Assembly: GCA_017744515.1 (NCBI GenBank)
Contig: JAGIBF010000020.1
Location: 23,789-87,788 of the forward strand
Length of the DNA: 64,000 bases
Reading direction: 5' to 3'
DNA from: Niastella sp.
Lineage (GTDB): Bacteria; Bacteroidota; Bacteroidia; Chitinophagales; Chitinophagaceae
This document shows, piece by piece, positions 1 through 8,974 of the stretch. The notes beneath the pieces were generated by a model that worked only from the letters and a program-made list of their open reading frames with translations, was not told where the DNA came from and ran no database searches. The translations under genes and the position numbers were made by a program. Every line of letters starts with the position of its first letter. The stretch's first letter is position 1.

Positions 1-2290
1 TCGTGTACCAGTTGCGATTGGAATGGGCAAGCTGGTCAGCTTCTGCTTCTATGCTGCCCCAGGGAATGTTGTAACGTACTTGTGGTTTATCAACCGTAAA
101 GGGGAACGCAAAATGCACGGCTTCTTTGGAACGGATCGCCTGCTTGTCGACCATATTGATCACTTCAATACGATCGATGCCATTGATCAATCTTATTTCT
201 GTTTCCAGTTTTTTAGCTCCGGGGGCGTCGGCTGTTATCAAGAGGCTCATCAATACCGGTCCAATCTCTTTTATGGTGATCTTCGCGTTGCGGGCTGTTA
301 CCATTTTACTTACTGAATCGCCGGGTAGGTAGATGTATTTATTGAAGCCTGCGCCGTCAACCAGTTTTCTGTTGCTGCCTTTTTTCTCAATACGCTCAAT
401 GGTGCCTGTGGCTTTGTCAATATTTATTTTGTATAAGTCGTTTTCAATGGCGGCAGCAGAGGAGGGAGCGCTTATTGCTGCTGCTTTACCTTTTTGAATG
501 GTGAACCTGCTTTTACCCAACGCCGGAACATTTTCTGCTACGAAGACCAGTTCTCCCGTAGAGAGTCTTTGTGCCGGTACCTTCTCTCCTTTTTCGTTGA
601 CAACTATATCTCCGGTTTTACTCATAGCCGCCGTAACGGTTACGAGATCAGTACGCGGCCATGACAGGGTATTGAACACGTCGATGTTATTGCCGGAATT
701 CTTACTCATGTCCAGCGCTTTGCGCATCAGCTCTTCTGTTTGTTTTTGTGCATCGAGTGCAAAGGATTGTTTGATCCTCCATTGTTCTTTCACTTTAGGA
801 TCATCGGGCTCTCCTACACTGTTGTGTGCTCCCCAGGTGTGCTCACTGAACAGGAGCAGGTTTTTCCAGGCTGTGCGGAAATCATTGCCCGGGTAGGCTG
901 CTTTATTCTTAATGGCCCAGATAGCATCGGCCTGTTGCAGCTTATCGGAGGTTACACGGTTGATGCCGGTTTCGCGGGCGGCGGAGCCAAGTCCATCGGT
1001 CCAGTATTCCGTGTAATCGCCGGACAGTTCGGGTATACTGCTCTGGTACTTCTGTTCAAAGGCATCGAAGAACTGCCGGGTGGTGGTGATCACCAGTTTG
1101 GGGGAAGCGTATTTTTCATTCCATGCTTTTACGGCATCGGGCAATTCCGGATCGATGGGCGCATTATCGCTCATGGCCCAGGTGAGTATCGTCATGTCGT
1201 ATGGAAAGGCCTTTTGTTCCAGGCCTGACAGATAGCCAAATAAGTACGGATTAAGAAAGTTCTCTGAGGGTTTACCGGTATAGAAGGGTTTGGGGTCTTC
1301 AACTGTAAAGAAGTTGGGAATCTTGCTTCCTTTCAATGCGTAGCCTATCGAGTAGGGCTGGCATTGCCAGAACAGCATCTTATTTTTTCCGGAGGGTGCT
1401 ATGAGGTAAAAGGGCTTGTCCTGCCATTGGGCCAGGTGGCCAATTCGATCGGAGGCGTTGGGACCAGAAAGGAAATATTTGATCCCTGTTTGTTCCGCTT
1501 GTGTGGCCAGTCCCCAGGATGAGCCTGGCACATCACCCTGGAACAAGGTCTTGATCGTGACTCCCTGCAGTTTTGCTTCTTTCGTGGCGTCATAAAACAT
1601 CTGCATCAGCTGGCGCGAATCGGTAACGCTCGTATTGATGTTACCATAAGCGCCATCTACACCAATCCATCCTTTGCGTACGGCATCCCAGAAGTTCTTT
1701 TTCTTTGTTTCATCTGCCTGCCGGAGATAGTTGTCTACTACCCACATGGCTTCGGTATTCCATTTAAAGCGTGCTTCTGCAGGGTAACTTTGTGTTTTCG
1801 CCGCTAATGCAATGGACTCATCAATATTGTCCATGTGCAGCTTCAAGACTTTAGGTTGTACATTGGTATAGCCTACGTCCACGTGTGAATGTGGCAGCAC
1901 ATATACCGTCCATTTGCGTGAAGGGGGCACTATGCAGCGGGCGTGCAATGTTTGCCGGCCAGCCTGTACGGCAACGGTTGCCTGTACATCTTTGGTAACG
2001 GGCGCACCAGGTAAGGGCAGCTCAAATGATTCCAACCCTTCCTGAGCGGCAGGGATCATCACTTGTTCGGTAAGGCCGTTAAAAGAAACTGTTACCACTG
2101 TTTCGGTGAAGCATTTACCGCCTTTAAATGATAACCGGGCCATGCGGCATTCTTTGCCGTTGTAATTCAGGTAGGCTGTTGCCGGTTGCAGCTCAACAGC
2201 TGTAAAAGTGCCGCCCGGTGAGGTTTGACGGGCAAAAGTGGTTACGGAAATCAGGGCAAGGATCAATATCAAACAGGATTTACCTTTCAT
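1..2290 (-). CDS. GH38-type alpha-mannosidase, exported (3' end beyond window)
   Basis: The minus-strand frame from the ATG at 2290 is open to the left window edge, giving about 763 residues without a stop; the C-terminus is missing. The protein begins with a signal peptide (MKGKSCLILILALISVTTFA, then RQTSPGG). Around residues 125-135 it has LPHSHVDVGYTN, the N-terminal metal-site motif of GH38 enzymes, followed by FKWNTEAMWVVDNYL and by GVDGAYGNINTS, which lies where the nucleophile Asp is expected in this divergent GH38 branch. Members of the family hydrolyse alpha-mannosidic linkages; signal peptide and family suggest periplasmic trimming of mannose-containing glycans. The exact substrate cannot be read. 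An inverted repeat lies 50-100 bp upstream of the start. Family assignment rests on motifs only. Confidence 0.83.
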   Translation of the reverse strand, partial: MKGKSCLILILALISVTTFARQTSPGGTFTAVELQPATAYLNYNGKECRMARLSFKGGKCFTETVVTVSFNGLTEQVMIPAAQEGLESFELPLPGAPVTKDVQATVAVQAGRQTLHARCIVPPSRKWTVYVLPHSHVDVGYTNVQPKVLKLHMDNIDESIALAAKTQSYPAEARFKWNTEAMWVVDNYLRQADETKKKNFWDAVRKGWIGVDGAYGNINTSVTDSRQLMQMFYDATKEAKLQGVTIKTLFQGDVPGSSWGLATQAEQTGIKYFLSGPNASDRIGHLAQWQDKPFYLIAPSGKNKMLFWQCQPYSIGYALKGSKIPNFFTVEDPKPFYTGKPSENFLNPYLFGYLSGLEQKAFPYDMTILTWAMSDNAPIDPELPDAVKAWNEKYASPKLVITTTRQFFDAFEQKYQSSIPELSGDYTEYWTDGLGSAARETGINRVTSDKLQQADAIWAIKNKAAYPGNDFRTAWKNLLLFSEHTWGAHNSVGEPDDPKVKEQWRIKQSFALDAQKQTEELMRKALDMSKNSGNNIDVFNTLSWPRTDLVTVTAAMSKTGDIVVNEKGEKVPAQRLSTGELVFVAENVPALGKSRFTIQKGKAAAISAPSSAAAIENDLYKINIDKATGTIERIEKKGSNRKLVDGAGFNKYIYLPGDSVSKMVTARNAKITIKEIGPVLMSLLITADAPGAKKLETEIRLINGIDRIEVINMVDKQAIRSKEAVHFAFPFTVDKPQVRYNIPWGSIEAEADQLAHSNRNWYT

Positions 2291-2339
2291 GGGGCTGCTT
2301 TTATCGTTGGCTTTTAATTAGTTAATTACTAAAATAAGA

Positions 2340-2389
2340 ATATGTTTGTACATATATGGATACAAAAGCGTCTATATGTACAAACATAT
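2340..2389. promoter_or_regulatory. Perfect 17-bp inverted repeat upstream of the GH38 gene (candidate operator)
   Basis: Left arm 2340-2356 is ATATGTTTGTACATATA and right arm 2373-2389 is its exact reverse complement, with a 16-bp spacer. Each arm itself holds a shorter palindrome (TATGT-N4-ACATA). It sits 50-100 bp before the alpha-mannosidase start. GntR-family sugar repressors such as AraR use TTGTAC-type half sites, so a sugar-responsive repressor or activator is a reasonable guess. No regulator gene is next to it. Confidence 0.5.
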
Positions 2390-2630
2390 GGCATTTGGAA
2401 TCAACTTCAATAAATTGTTTTTACTTATTTCTATGAAGGCTTTGACTTCCATGATACCGGATCGCAGTTTGCCGGTGAGACGGGATTGTGGCAAAAATGG
2501 AGAATCTGTCGGGGAATAGCCGGGAGCTGTGTGGAGGAAGTGATAAAGCGCTGGTATTTGACCAGGGGATGGTCTATACACCACCCTACTACTGTCAATA
2601 GGGTATCTCAGGAGTATCTATGGATAAAAC

Positions 2631-2685
2631 CCTCTATAGTACCTCTATAACTCCTCTATAGTAGCTCTATAGTACCTCTATAGTT
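2631..2685. repeat. Tandem array of five 11-bp units (CCTCTATAGTA)
   Basis: Five consecutive 11-mers at 2631, 2642, 2653, 2664 and 2675: CCTCTATAGTA, CCTCTATAACT, CCTCTATAGTA, GCTCTATAGTA, CCTCTATAGTT. The array lies in the 582-bp gap between the GH38 gene and recG. The unit is close to one helical turn. No coding sequence is credible in the gap; apart from this array and the inverted repeat at 2340-2389 I see nothing else clear in it. Confidence 0.85.
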
Positions 2686-2867
2686 TTTTATGTTTTTGCG
2701 ACTTTTTTTATTGACTCCGTGGGAGTGGAGTGTCACTGTGTGGAAGTGTTTTAAAGTTACATTTTTCCGTGCTAAAAACAAAGTTCTGTTATCCCGGTCA
2801 GGGTGCCGATTTTCGGGTAAGGCGGGAAAGCAGGAAGAAGAGGCAAAGTAGTTTTAGCGAGGACGCT

Positions 2868-2875
2868 TACATTTG
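2868..2875 (+). promoter_or_regulatory. Bacteroidota -7 box (TACATTTG) at the recG 5' end
   Basis: TACATTTG matches the TAnnTTTG consensus exactly. Its last three bases are the TTG taken as the recG start codon. No TTTG -33 element is seen at the expected distance upstream, so the match could be fortuitous. Confidence 0.35.
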
Positions 2876-5005
2876 CGCAAAGAATTCACTATCAGCAGCA
2901 GGGGAACAAATATTCTGGCCAGTCCGATCGAATACCTGAAGGGGGTTGGCCCCCAACGGGCCGAGCTTTTGCAGAAAGAGCTGGGAATCTTTACGTTCAA
3001 AGACCTGCTGGAGCATTTTCCTTATCGCCATATCGACCGGACCAAGGTAAGCCTGATCCGGGAAATCAACCCCGGGACGGACTTTATCCAGATCGCCGGC
3101 CGGATTACCAGCGTGGGTATCATGGGCGAAAAACGGGCTAAAAGGCTCGTAGCTGAAATACGCGATAGCTCCGGTATTTTGGAGCTCACCTGGTTTCAGG
3201 GTATTACCTGGATCGAAAAGATGCTTTCTATCGGGAGCACCTACCGGGTGTTTGGGAAGGTGAGTTTTTTTCAGGGTTCGGCACAGATGACACATCCGGA
3301 AATTGAACCTGTAACGGAGGAGGCCAACACCGGCCGCAACTTCCTGGAACCCGTCTATTCCACTACCGAAAAGCTGAAGGCCCGCGGGCTGGGTGCCCGG
3401 CAGATCGCCAAGCTCACGCAGTCGCTGTTCATGCACCTGAGTGAAAAGGAGCTTCCGGAAAACCTGCCTGATTATGTATTGCAACCGCTTCAACTGGTGC
3501 CGCGCTACCGGGCGCTTTCTCATATTCATTTCCCGCCTTCGACTGAGGCGTGGGAGCAGGCCATGAACAGGCTGAAATTCGAAGAGTTTTTCATTGCTCA
3601 GTTGAGGATGCACCTGGTGAAAGCCAAACGGCATCGCTATTCGCGTGGTGTGGTTTTTGGCCAGGTGGGTGACATTTTCAATACTTTTTACGAAAAATAC
3701 CTGCCTTTTGAACTGACGGGGGCGCAGAAAAGGGTGATTAAGGAGATCAGGAAGGATACTGGTAGTGGCAAGCAGATGAACCGCCTGCTACAGGGTGATG
3801 TGGGCAGCGGAAAAACCATCGTGGCGCTGCTGGTGATGTTGCTGGCGGCTGATAATGGCTACCAGAGCTGCCTGATGGCGCCTACTGAAATACTGGCGCG
3901 TCAGCACTTTGCAGGGCTTACCCGGTTGTTGAAGGATCTTCCGGTAAACATCCGCATTCTTACCGGTACCACCAAGGCTGCCGAACGGCGGGCCATCCTG
4001 AAGGGTCTGGAGCAGGGCGAGGTTCAATTGCTGGTAGGCACGCATGCTGTGATAGAGGATACTGTTCAATTCAAAAACCTGGGTATTGCCATCGTGGATG
4101 AGCAGCACCGGTTTGGCGTGGCTCAACGGGCCAAGTTGTGGGCCAAAGCCGCCATTCCTCCGCATATGCTGGTAATGACTGCCACTCCTATTCCGCGTAC
4201 GCTGGCCATGACGGCTTATGGGGACCTGGATTACAGTGTGATGGACGAGCTGCCCCCCAACCGCAAACCTATTTTAACCGTACATCGTTATGAGACGGCC
4301 CGCAGCCAGGTCATGGGTTTTATCAAGGCTGAAATTGAAAAGGGCCGGCAGGCTTATATCGTTTTTCCGCTCATCGAAGAATCTGAAAAGCTGGATTACG
4401 AGAACCTGATGAAGGGGTATGAAAATGTGAAGGCTTATTTTCCCGAACCCAAGTATTGGATGAGCATGGTGCATGGACGGCAGACGACTGATATACGGGA
4501 AACCAACATGCAACGTTTCAAGAACCACGATACTCACATAATGGTTGCCACCACCGTGATCGAAGTGGGTGTAGATGTGCCGAATGCCAGTGTAATGGTG
4601 ATAGAAAATGCAGAGAAATTTGGGTTATCGCAATTGCATCAGCTGCGTGGGCGTGTGGGAAGGGGGGCCGAGAAGAGTTTTTGCATTTTATTAACAAGCT
4701 CTAAACTCAACAATGACGCTACTGAACGGTTAAAGACCATGTGTGAGACTACTGATGGTTTTAAGGTGGCAGAAAAGGATCTTGAATTGCGTGGTCCAGG
4801 TGATATTGAAGGTACGCGTCAAAGTGGTGTATTGAATTTCAAACTGGCTAACATCCTGGCGGACAGGCAATGGCTCGAGGCGGCCCGGGAAGTGGCAGAA
4901 AAGATTGCAGAAAATGATCCGGACCTTAGTTCGGCAGAAAATTTGCGGCTAAAGGAATATCTGCAATCCCTACAGGGTAAAACTGCCTGGAGTAAAATTT
5001 CGTAG
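2873..5005 (+). CDS. recG: ATP-dependent DNA helicase RecG
   Basis: RecG is a cytoplasmic superfamily 2 helicase that remodels stalled replication forks and branch-migrates Holliday junctions. The 710-residue product has the usual family length. The N-terminal wedge/OB region includes FLKGVGPQRAE-like sequence and a fork-contacting segment around residues 60-120. Walker A (GDVGSGKT) lies near residue 308, the DEQH box (VDEQHRFG) near 408, motif III (MTATPIPRTLAMTAYGDLD) after it, and motif VI QLRGRVGRG near 586. The start is unusual: no ATG or GTG precedes the conserved NILASPIEYLKGVGP segment, so TTG at 2873 is the only conventional choice, yet it coincides with a -7-like box. An ATT or CTG start near 2912 cannot be excluded. 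The gene stands alone. Confidence 0.97.
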   Translation: MRKEFTISSRGTNILASPIEYLKGVGPQRAELLQKELGIFTFKDLLEHFPYRHIDRTKVSLIREINPGTDFIQIAGRITSVGIMGEKRAKRLVAEIRDSSGILELTWFQGITWIEKMLSIGSTYRVFGKVSFFQGSAQMTHPEIEPVTEEANTGRNFLEPVYSTTEKLKARGLGARQIAKLTQSLFMHLSEKELPENLPDYVLQPLQLVPRYRALSHIHFPPSTEAWEQAMNRLKFEEFFIAQLRMHLVKAKRHRYSRGVVFGQVGDIFNTFYEKYLPFELTGAQKRVIKEIRKDTGSGKQMNRLLQGDVGSGKTIVALLVMLLAADNGYQSCLMAPTEILARQHFAGLTRLLKDLPVNIRILTGTTKAAERRAILKGLEQGEVQLLVGTHAVIEDTVQFKNLGIAIVDEQHRFGVAQRAKLWAKAAIPPHMLVMTATPIPRTLAMTAYGDLDYSVMDELPPNRKPILTVHRYETARSQVMGFIKAEIEKGRQAYIVFPLIEESEKLDYENLMKGYENVKAYFPEPKYWMSMVHGRQTTDIRETNMQRFKNHDTHIMVATTVIEVGVDVPNASVMVIENAEKFGLSQLHQLRGRVGRGAEKSFCILLTSSKLNNDATERLKTMCETTDGFKVAEKDLELRGPGDIEGTRQSGVLNFKLANILADRQWLEAAREVAEKIAENDPDLSSAENLRLKEYLQSLQGKTAWSKIS

Positions 5006-5197
5006 ATTATAAGCTCATATTCTGTATCCGATCATACATATATCCAATTCTATTGAAAAAAAGCTACTCTTTTATAGCTTGACAGCCCCAATAATCAACT
5101 GTTTATACTGGTTAAAAATTGTATTAAAAACCCTTCATTCTCAATAAGAACGGGGGAGTTCTGACGTTTTTATTAAGTAATTTGTAAAAAATACATC

Positions 5198-8100
5198 TTG
5201 GGCAGGAAAAGTTTGATAGTCGCTGTGCTCCTCGTTACCACCACCCTACAGATCGCTGCGCAGAGTGGTAATTCATCTTTTGAATTCACGGAGAATAAGG
5301 GTCAGTGGAACAAGCAGGTAAGGTTTAAGGGTGAAGTTTCTGCGGGTGCTTTTTACCTGCAAAAGAATGGTTTTACTGTTGTTCAACATAATGGCGATGA
5401 CCTCAATAGTTTTTTTCATCGTCATCATGATGCTGATGACAAGCCGGGTGGCATCAACCGCCCCGACCGTGGTCCTGACAAGGGTAAGCCCGGCACCGGA
5501 CAACCCGCTCCTATTCCACCAGTGATACGTTCTCATGCTTATCGTGTACAGTTTGTGGGTGCTGATGAGAACAGTATTGTTGTACCGGATAAACAGGTTC
5601 AAACGAATACCAGTTATTTCATCGGTAATGATCCTTCCAAATGGGCTGCGAATGTACCTGTTTACCAAGCTGTCGTTTATAAGAATATTTATCCCAACAT
5701 CGATGTGCGTTATTACTCTGAGTATGGCCGGCTGAAGTATGATATCATTGTTCATCCGGGTGGCGATGTAAGTAAGATCACCATGAAGTATGAAGGGGCT
5801 GATAAATTATCTGTCAAGAAGAATGAGCTGATCATTAAAACTTCTGTAGGTGAATTGAAGGAGCTGTATCCTTACACTTATCAGTTTGACATGACCAATG
5901 GTAAAAAGGAAGTGGGTTGTTATTATGAACTGATCGATGGTAATACCATCAAATTCCGTGTAGACAATTATTCCAAAACCAGCACGCTCGTCATCGACCC
6001 CACGCTTGTGTTCTGTTCTTTCACCGGTAGCCCTGCCAATCAATATGGCTATACGGCTACGCCCGGCCCCGACGGCTCTCTTTACTCAGGGGGTATTGTT
6101 TTCGGCGCCGGCTTCCCTACTACGCCTGGTGCTTATCAAACGGGTTATGTGGGTGGTGATGATGTGGAAGGGCTGGGTGGTATCGATATGGGTATCTTCA
6201 AATTCACGCCCGATGGCCGCCGCTCTTACGCTACTTATCTCGGCGGCAACAGGAACGATTATCCGCATAGTCTTATTTGTGATAACCAGGGCAACCTGAT
6301 CGTAATGGGTAAAACTTATTCTACCAACTGGCCGGGCACTTTAAGGGGTTCCGGTGGCGGATCGGATATTGCGGTAGCTAAATTGAATGCCAATGGTACC
6401 GGTATTATCGGCGCTCTTCGTATTGGTGGCGGCGCAGATGATGGTGTGAACATTTCCAATCAGATCGAGAGTGGCGGGTCTCAAAGGTCTACTGTACGTT
6501 TTTATGGTGATGACTCCCGGAGTGAAGTGATACTGGATAATGCCGGCAATATTTACATTGCCGCGCAAACGCAATCAACCGGCAACAACAACCGTTTTCC
6601 GGCGTCTGCCACTTCTTTCCAACCTAACCCTGGTGGCAACCAGGATGGCGTGGTGATCAAGATCAACCCCACCTGTACTGATATGATATGGGCCAGCTTT
6701 CTCGGAGGGACCAAGGATGATGGCGCCTTTGTATTGGCGATCAATCCTGCCGACAACGATATTTATGTAGGTGGGGCTACTACCAGTGACGATTTTCCTC
6801 CCGCCAGTAAGCCGGGGGTTTATCAAGGTACTTACCAGGGTGGTGTTGCGGATGGTTTCGTAGCACGCATTTCCAATGACGGTACTACTTTGCGCAACAG
6901 TACTTATTTAGGCACCGGCTCATTTGATGCGGTATATGGTCTCAAGTTTGACAGGAACAATATTCCTTATGTAATGGGTGTTACGGAAGGCGCCTGGCCG
7001 GTAGTAAACGCTACTTATAGTGTTCCCAATTCAAAACAGTTTGTGGCCAAACTGCAGCCCAATCTTTCGGGCTTTATTTATTCTACTGTATTTGGCAATG
7101 GTTCTGCAAAGCCCAATATTTCTCCTGTGGCTTTCCTCGTAGACCGTTGTGAGAATGTATATATATCCGGCTGGGGTGGGTGGCTGGAGCCAACCAACCG
7201 CGATCCTTACAACATGGACGGCATAGCTAATATGCCTCTGACACCCGATGCTATCAAACCTACTACGGACAACCGTGATTTTTATTTCATTGTGATCAAG
7301 CGTGATGCTACGCAATTGTTGTATGGTACTTATTTCGGACAAACCGGTGGGGAGGGTGAACACGTGGATGGAGGCACCAGCCGGTACGATTCGGAGGGTG
7401 TTATTTACCAGGCCATTTGCGCCAACTGTTTTGGTTCGGCTGAATATCCCATTACTCAGTCTTTCCCCACTACGCCGGGCGTGTGGGCTGAAAGGAATGG
7501 TAGTCCTCAATGTAACCTCGCGGCTGTAAAGATCGCTTTCAACTTTGCAGGGGTAGGTTCTGGTCCCAAGGCTTATTTCAACAACCTGCCTGATACTGTT
7601 GGTTGTGTGCCTTTCACGCTCAATTTCCGGGATACCGTACGTAATGCGCAAAGTTATGAGTGGGATTTCGATGGTGATGGCGTAACAGATCTTACTACAT
7701 CTACTTACAATGCAACGTATACTTTCAATGCGGTTGGTGCTTACCGGGTAAGGCTTATCGCTGTTGATCCGAATAGTTGTAATCAACGTGATACGGCTTA
7801 TGTGACCATCCGGGTAAAGAATGATCCGGCCGATCTTAAATTCCATGCAGTGAAAGATGGTCCCTGCGAATCTTTGGGCTTCAACTTTATCAATGAATCT
7901 GTTGCTCCTCCGGGCAAACCGTTTGGCCCCAATAGTTTTGCGTGGGATTTTGGTGATGGTACGCCTATCGTTCCTACCAACCAGGACCCTGTGAAACACT
8001 ATTTCACAGCAGCGGGCACTTACCCGATCCGGTTGATATTGCTCGACACCAGTTATTGTAATGGTGGCGACTGGCTGCCTTTGAACCTTGGTGTTGTAGC

Positions 8101-8869
8101 GAATGTTGATGCACGGGTTAATACGCCTGCGATGGGTTGTGCTCCATATAATGCATTATTCGACAACATTTCCTTGGGCGGGCATGATTATTTCTGGGAT
8201 TTTGGTGACGGTACTACTTCCACTGAAATGAGCCCTACGCATCTTTACAACAATATTGGTAAGTATACTATCAAAATGATCGTACTGGACAGCAATACCT
8301 GTAACAAGAAGGATTCACTGACTTTCGAGATCACGGTGAATACCAAGCCTACTGCAGCATTCAGTGTAACGCCTATTCCGCCACAGATCAATAAACCCAC
8401 GACATTCCTGAATCAATCCATCGGTGGTAATGAATATCGCTGGTTTTTTGGGGATGAGGATACGCTTGTTACCAGGACCATGGCAAATGTAACTCACCAA
8501 TATAATACAGCGGGCAGGTTTACGGCCCGGCTGGTCACCTTCAACGAGTTTGGCTGTACTGATACGGCTTTCCAAACGGTGGAATCATTGATCGATCCTT
8601 TGCTGGACGTTCCTAATGCTTTTACGCCGGGCAGGGGCAACAGGGCCAGCGTGGTGAAAGTGGCAGGTTTTGGCATCATCAATATGAACTGGCGCATTTA
8701 TAACCGCTGGGGGCAGAAGGTATTCGAGACCAACAACCGTAATACCGGATGGGATGGTACTTTCCAGGGCAAGCTACAGCCGATGGATGTGTACACTTAC
8801 ACGCTGGACGTGGTGTTTAGTGATGGCAGGACACAGCGGAAAACGGGTGATATAACATTGATACGATAG
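5198..8869 (+). CDS. Large T9SS-secreted protein A: propeller repeats, four PKD domains, gliding-type C-terminal domain
   Basis: A 1,223-residue exported protein. It starts with TTG because the signal peptide (MGRKSLIVAVLLVTTTLQIAAQ) begins there and no ATG is available. The segment FTENKGQWNKQVRF marks the N-terminal domain common to SBBP-repeat proteins of Bacteroidota. About residues 270-780 hold repeated blades of the pattern YLGG...D..., consistent with SBBP beta-propeller repeats. Four PKD domains follow, with WDF/WFFGD centres near residues 822, 915, 999 and 1081. The last ~90 residues (PNAFTPGRGN..., RWGQKVFET, GWDGTFQGK, YTYTLDV) are a type B 'gliding motility-associated' T9SS sorting domain. 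It should be exported through T9SS and act at the cell surface or outside; ligand unknown. A near-duplicate lies at 10088-13738, with a PorP/SprF gene between them. Confidence 0.9.
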   Translation: MGRKSLIVAVLLVTTTLQIAAQSGNSSFEFTENKGQWNKQVRFKGEVSAGAFYLQKNGFTVVQHNGDDLNSFFHRHHDADDKPGGINRPDRGPDKGKPGTGQPAPIPPVIRSHAYRVQFVGADENSIVVPDKQVQTNTSYFIGNDPSKWAANVPVYQAVVYKNIYPNIDVRYYSEYGRLKYDIIVHPGGDVSKITMKYEGADKLSVKKNELIIKTSVGELKELYPYTYQFDMTNGKKEVGCYYELIDGNTIKFRVDNYSKTSTLVIDPTLVFCSFTGSPANQYGYTATPGPDGSLYSGGIVFGAGFPTTPGAYQTGYVGGDDVEGLGGIDMGIFKFTPDGRRSYATYLGGNRNDYPHSLICDNQGNLIVMGKTYSTNWPGTLRGSGGGSDIAVAKLNANGTGIIGALRIGGGADDGVNISNQIESGGSQRSTVRFYGDDSRSEVILDNAGNIYIAAQTQSTGNNNRFPASATSFQPNPGGNQDGVVIKINPTCTDMIWASFLGGTKDDGAFVLAINPADNDIYVGGATTSDDFPPASKPGVYQGTYQGGVADGFVARISNDGTTLRNSTYLGTGSFDAVYGLKFDRNNIPYVMGVTEGAWPVVNATYSVPNSKQFVAKLQPNLSGFIYSTVFGNGSAKPNISPVAFLVDRCENVYISGWGGWLEPTNRDPYNMDGIANMPLTPDAIKPTTDNRDFYFIVIKRDATQLLYGTYFGQTGGEGEHVDGGTSRYDSEGVIYQAICANCFGSAEYPITQSFPTTPGVWAERNGSPQCNLAAVKIAFNFAGVGSGPKAYFNNLPDTVGCVPFTLNFRDTVRNAQSYEWDFDGDGVTDLTTSTYNATYTFNAVGAYRVRLIAVDPNSCNQRDTAYVTIRVKNDPADLKFHAVKDGPCESLGFNFINESVAPPGKPFGPNSFAWDFGDGTPIVPTNQDPVKHYFTAAGTYPIRLILLDTSYCNGGDWLPLNLGVVANVDARVNTPAMGCAPYNALFDNISLGGHDYFWDFGDGTTSTEMSPTHLYNNIGKYTIKMIVLDSNTCNKKDSLTFEITVNTKPTAAFSVTPIPPQINKPTTFLNQSIGGNEYRWFFGDEDTLVTRTMANVTHQYNTAGRFTARLVTFNEFGCTDTAFQTVESLIDPLLDVPNAFTPGRGNRASVVKVAGFGIINMNWRIYNRWGQKVFETNNRNTGWDGTFQGKLQPMDVYTYTLDVVFSDGRTQRKTGDITLIR

Positions 8870-8974
8870 GGAATTAATGATTGGTTAAAGCCAACCACTT
8901 GAGCGGGTATAACCGTATATTTAATAACGCAAGGTTGAGGAGGTTCCGGGAACCTTAACATTAAAAAATTGACT

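Noticed and set aside
23..1593. Plus- and minus-strand open frames of 60-160 codons inside 1-1600
   Set aside because: All overlap the long minus-strand GH38 frame, which has signal peptide and family motifs; the others are shadows.
2372..2584. 70-codon minus-strand frame upstream of the GH38 gene
   Set aside because: Covers the inverted repeat, has no signal or family pattern and no plausible start context.
2631..2685. CRISPR array
   Set aside because: Units are contiguous 11-mers with no spacers, and no cas genes are present.
5006..5197. Promoter box near 5175-5187 (AAGTAATTTG)
   Set aside because: Only a partial match to TAnnTTTG; the 192-bp gap shows no other clear element.
7031..7999. 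322-codon minus-strand frame inside the first T9SS protein gene
   Set aside because: Antisense shadow of repetitive coding sequence; a similar frame appears opposite the paralogue, as expected from shared composition.
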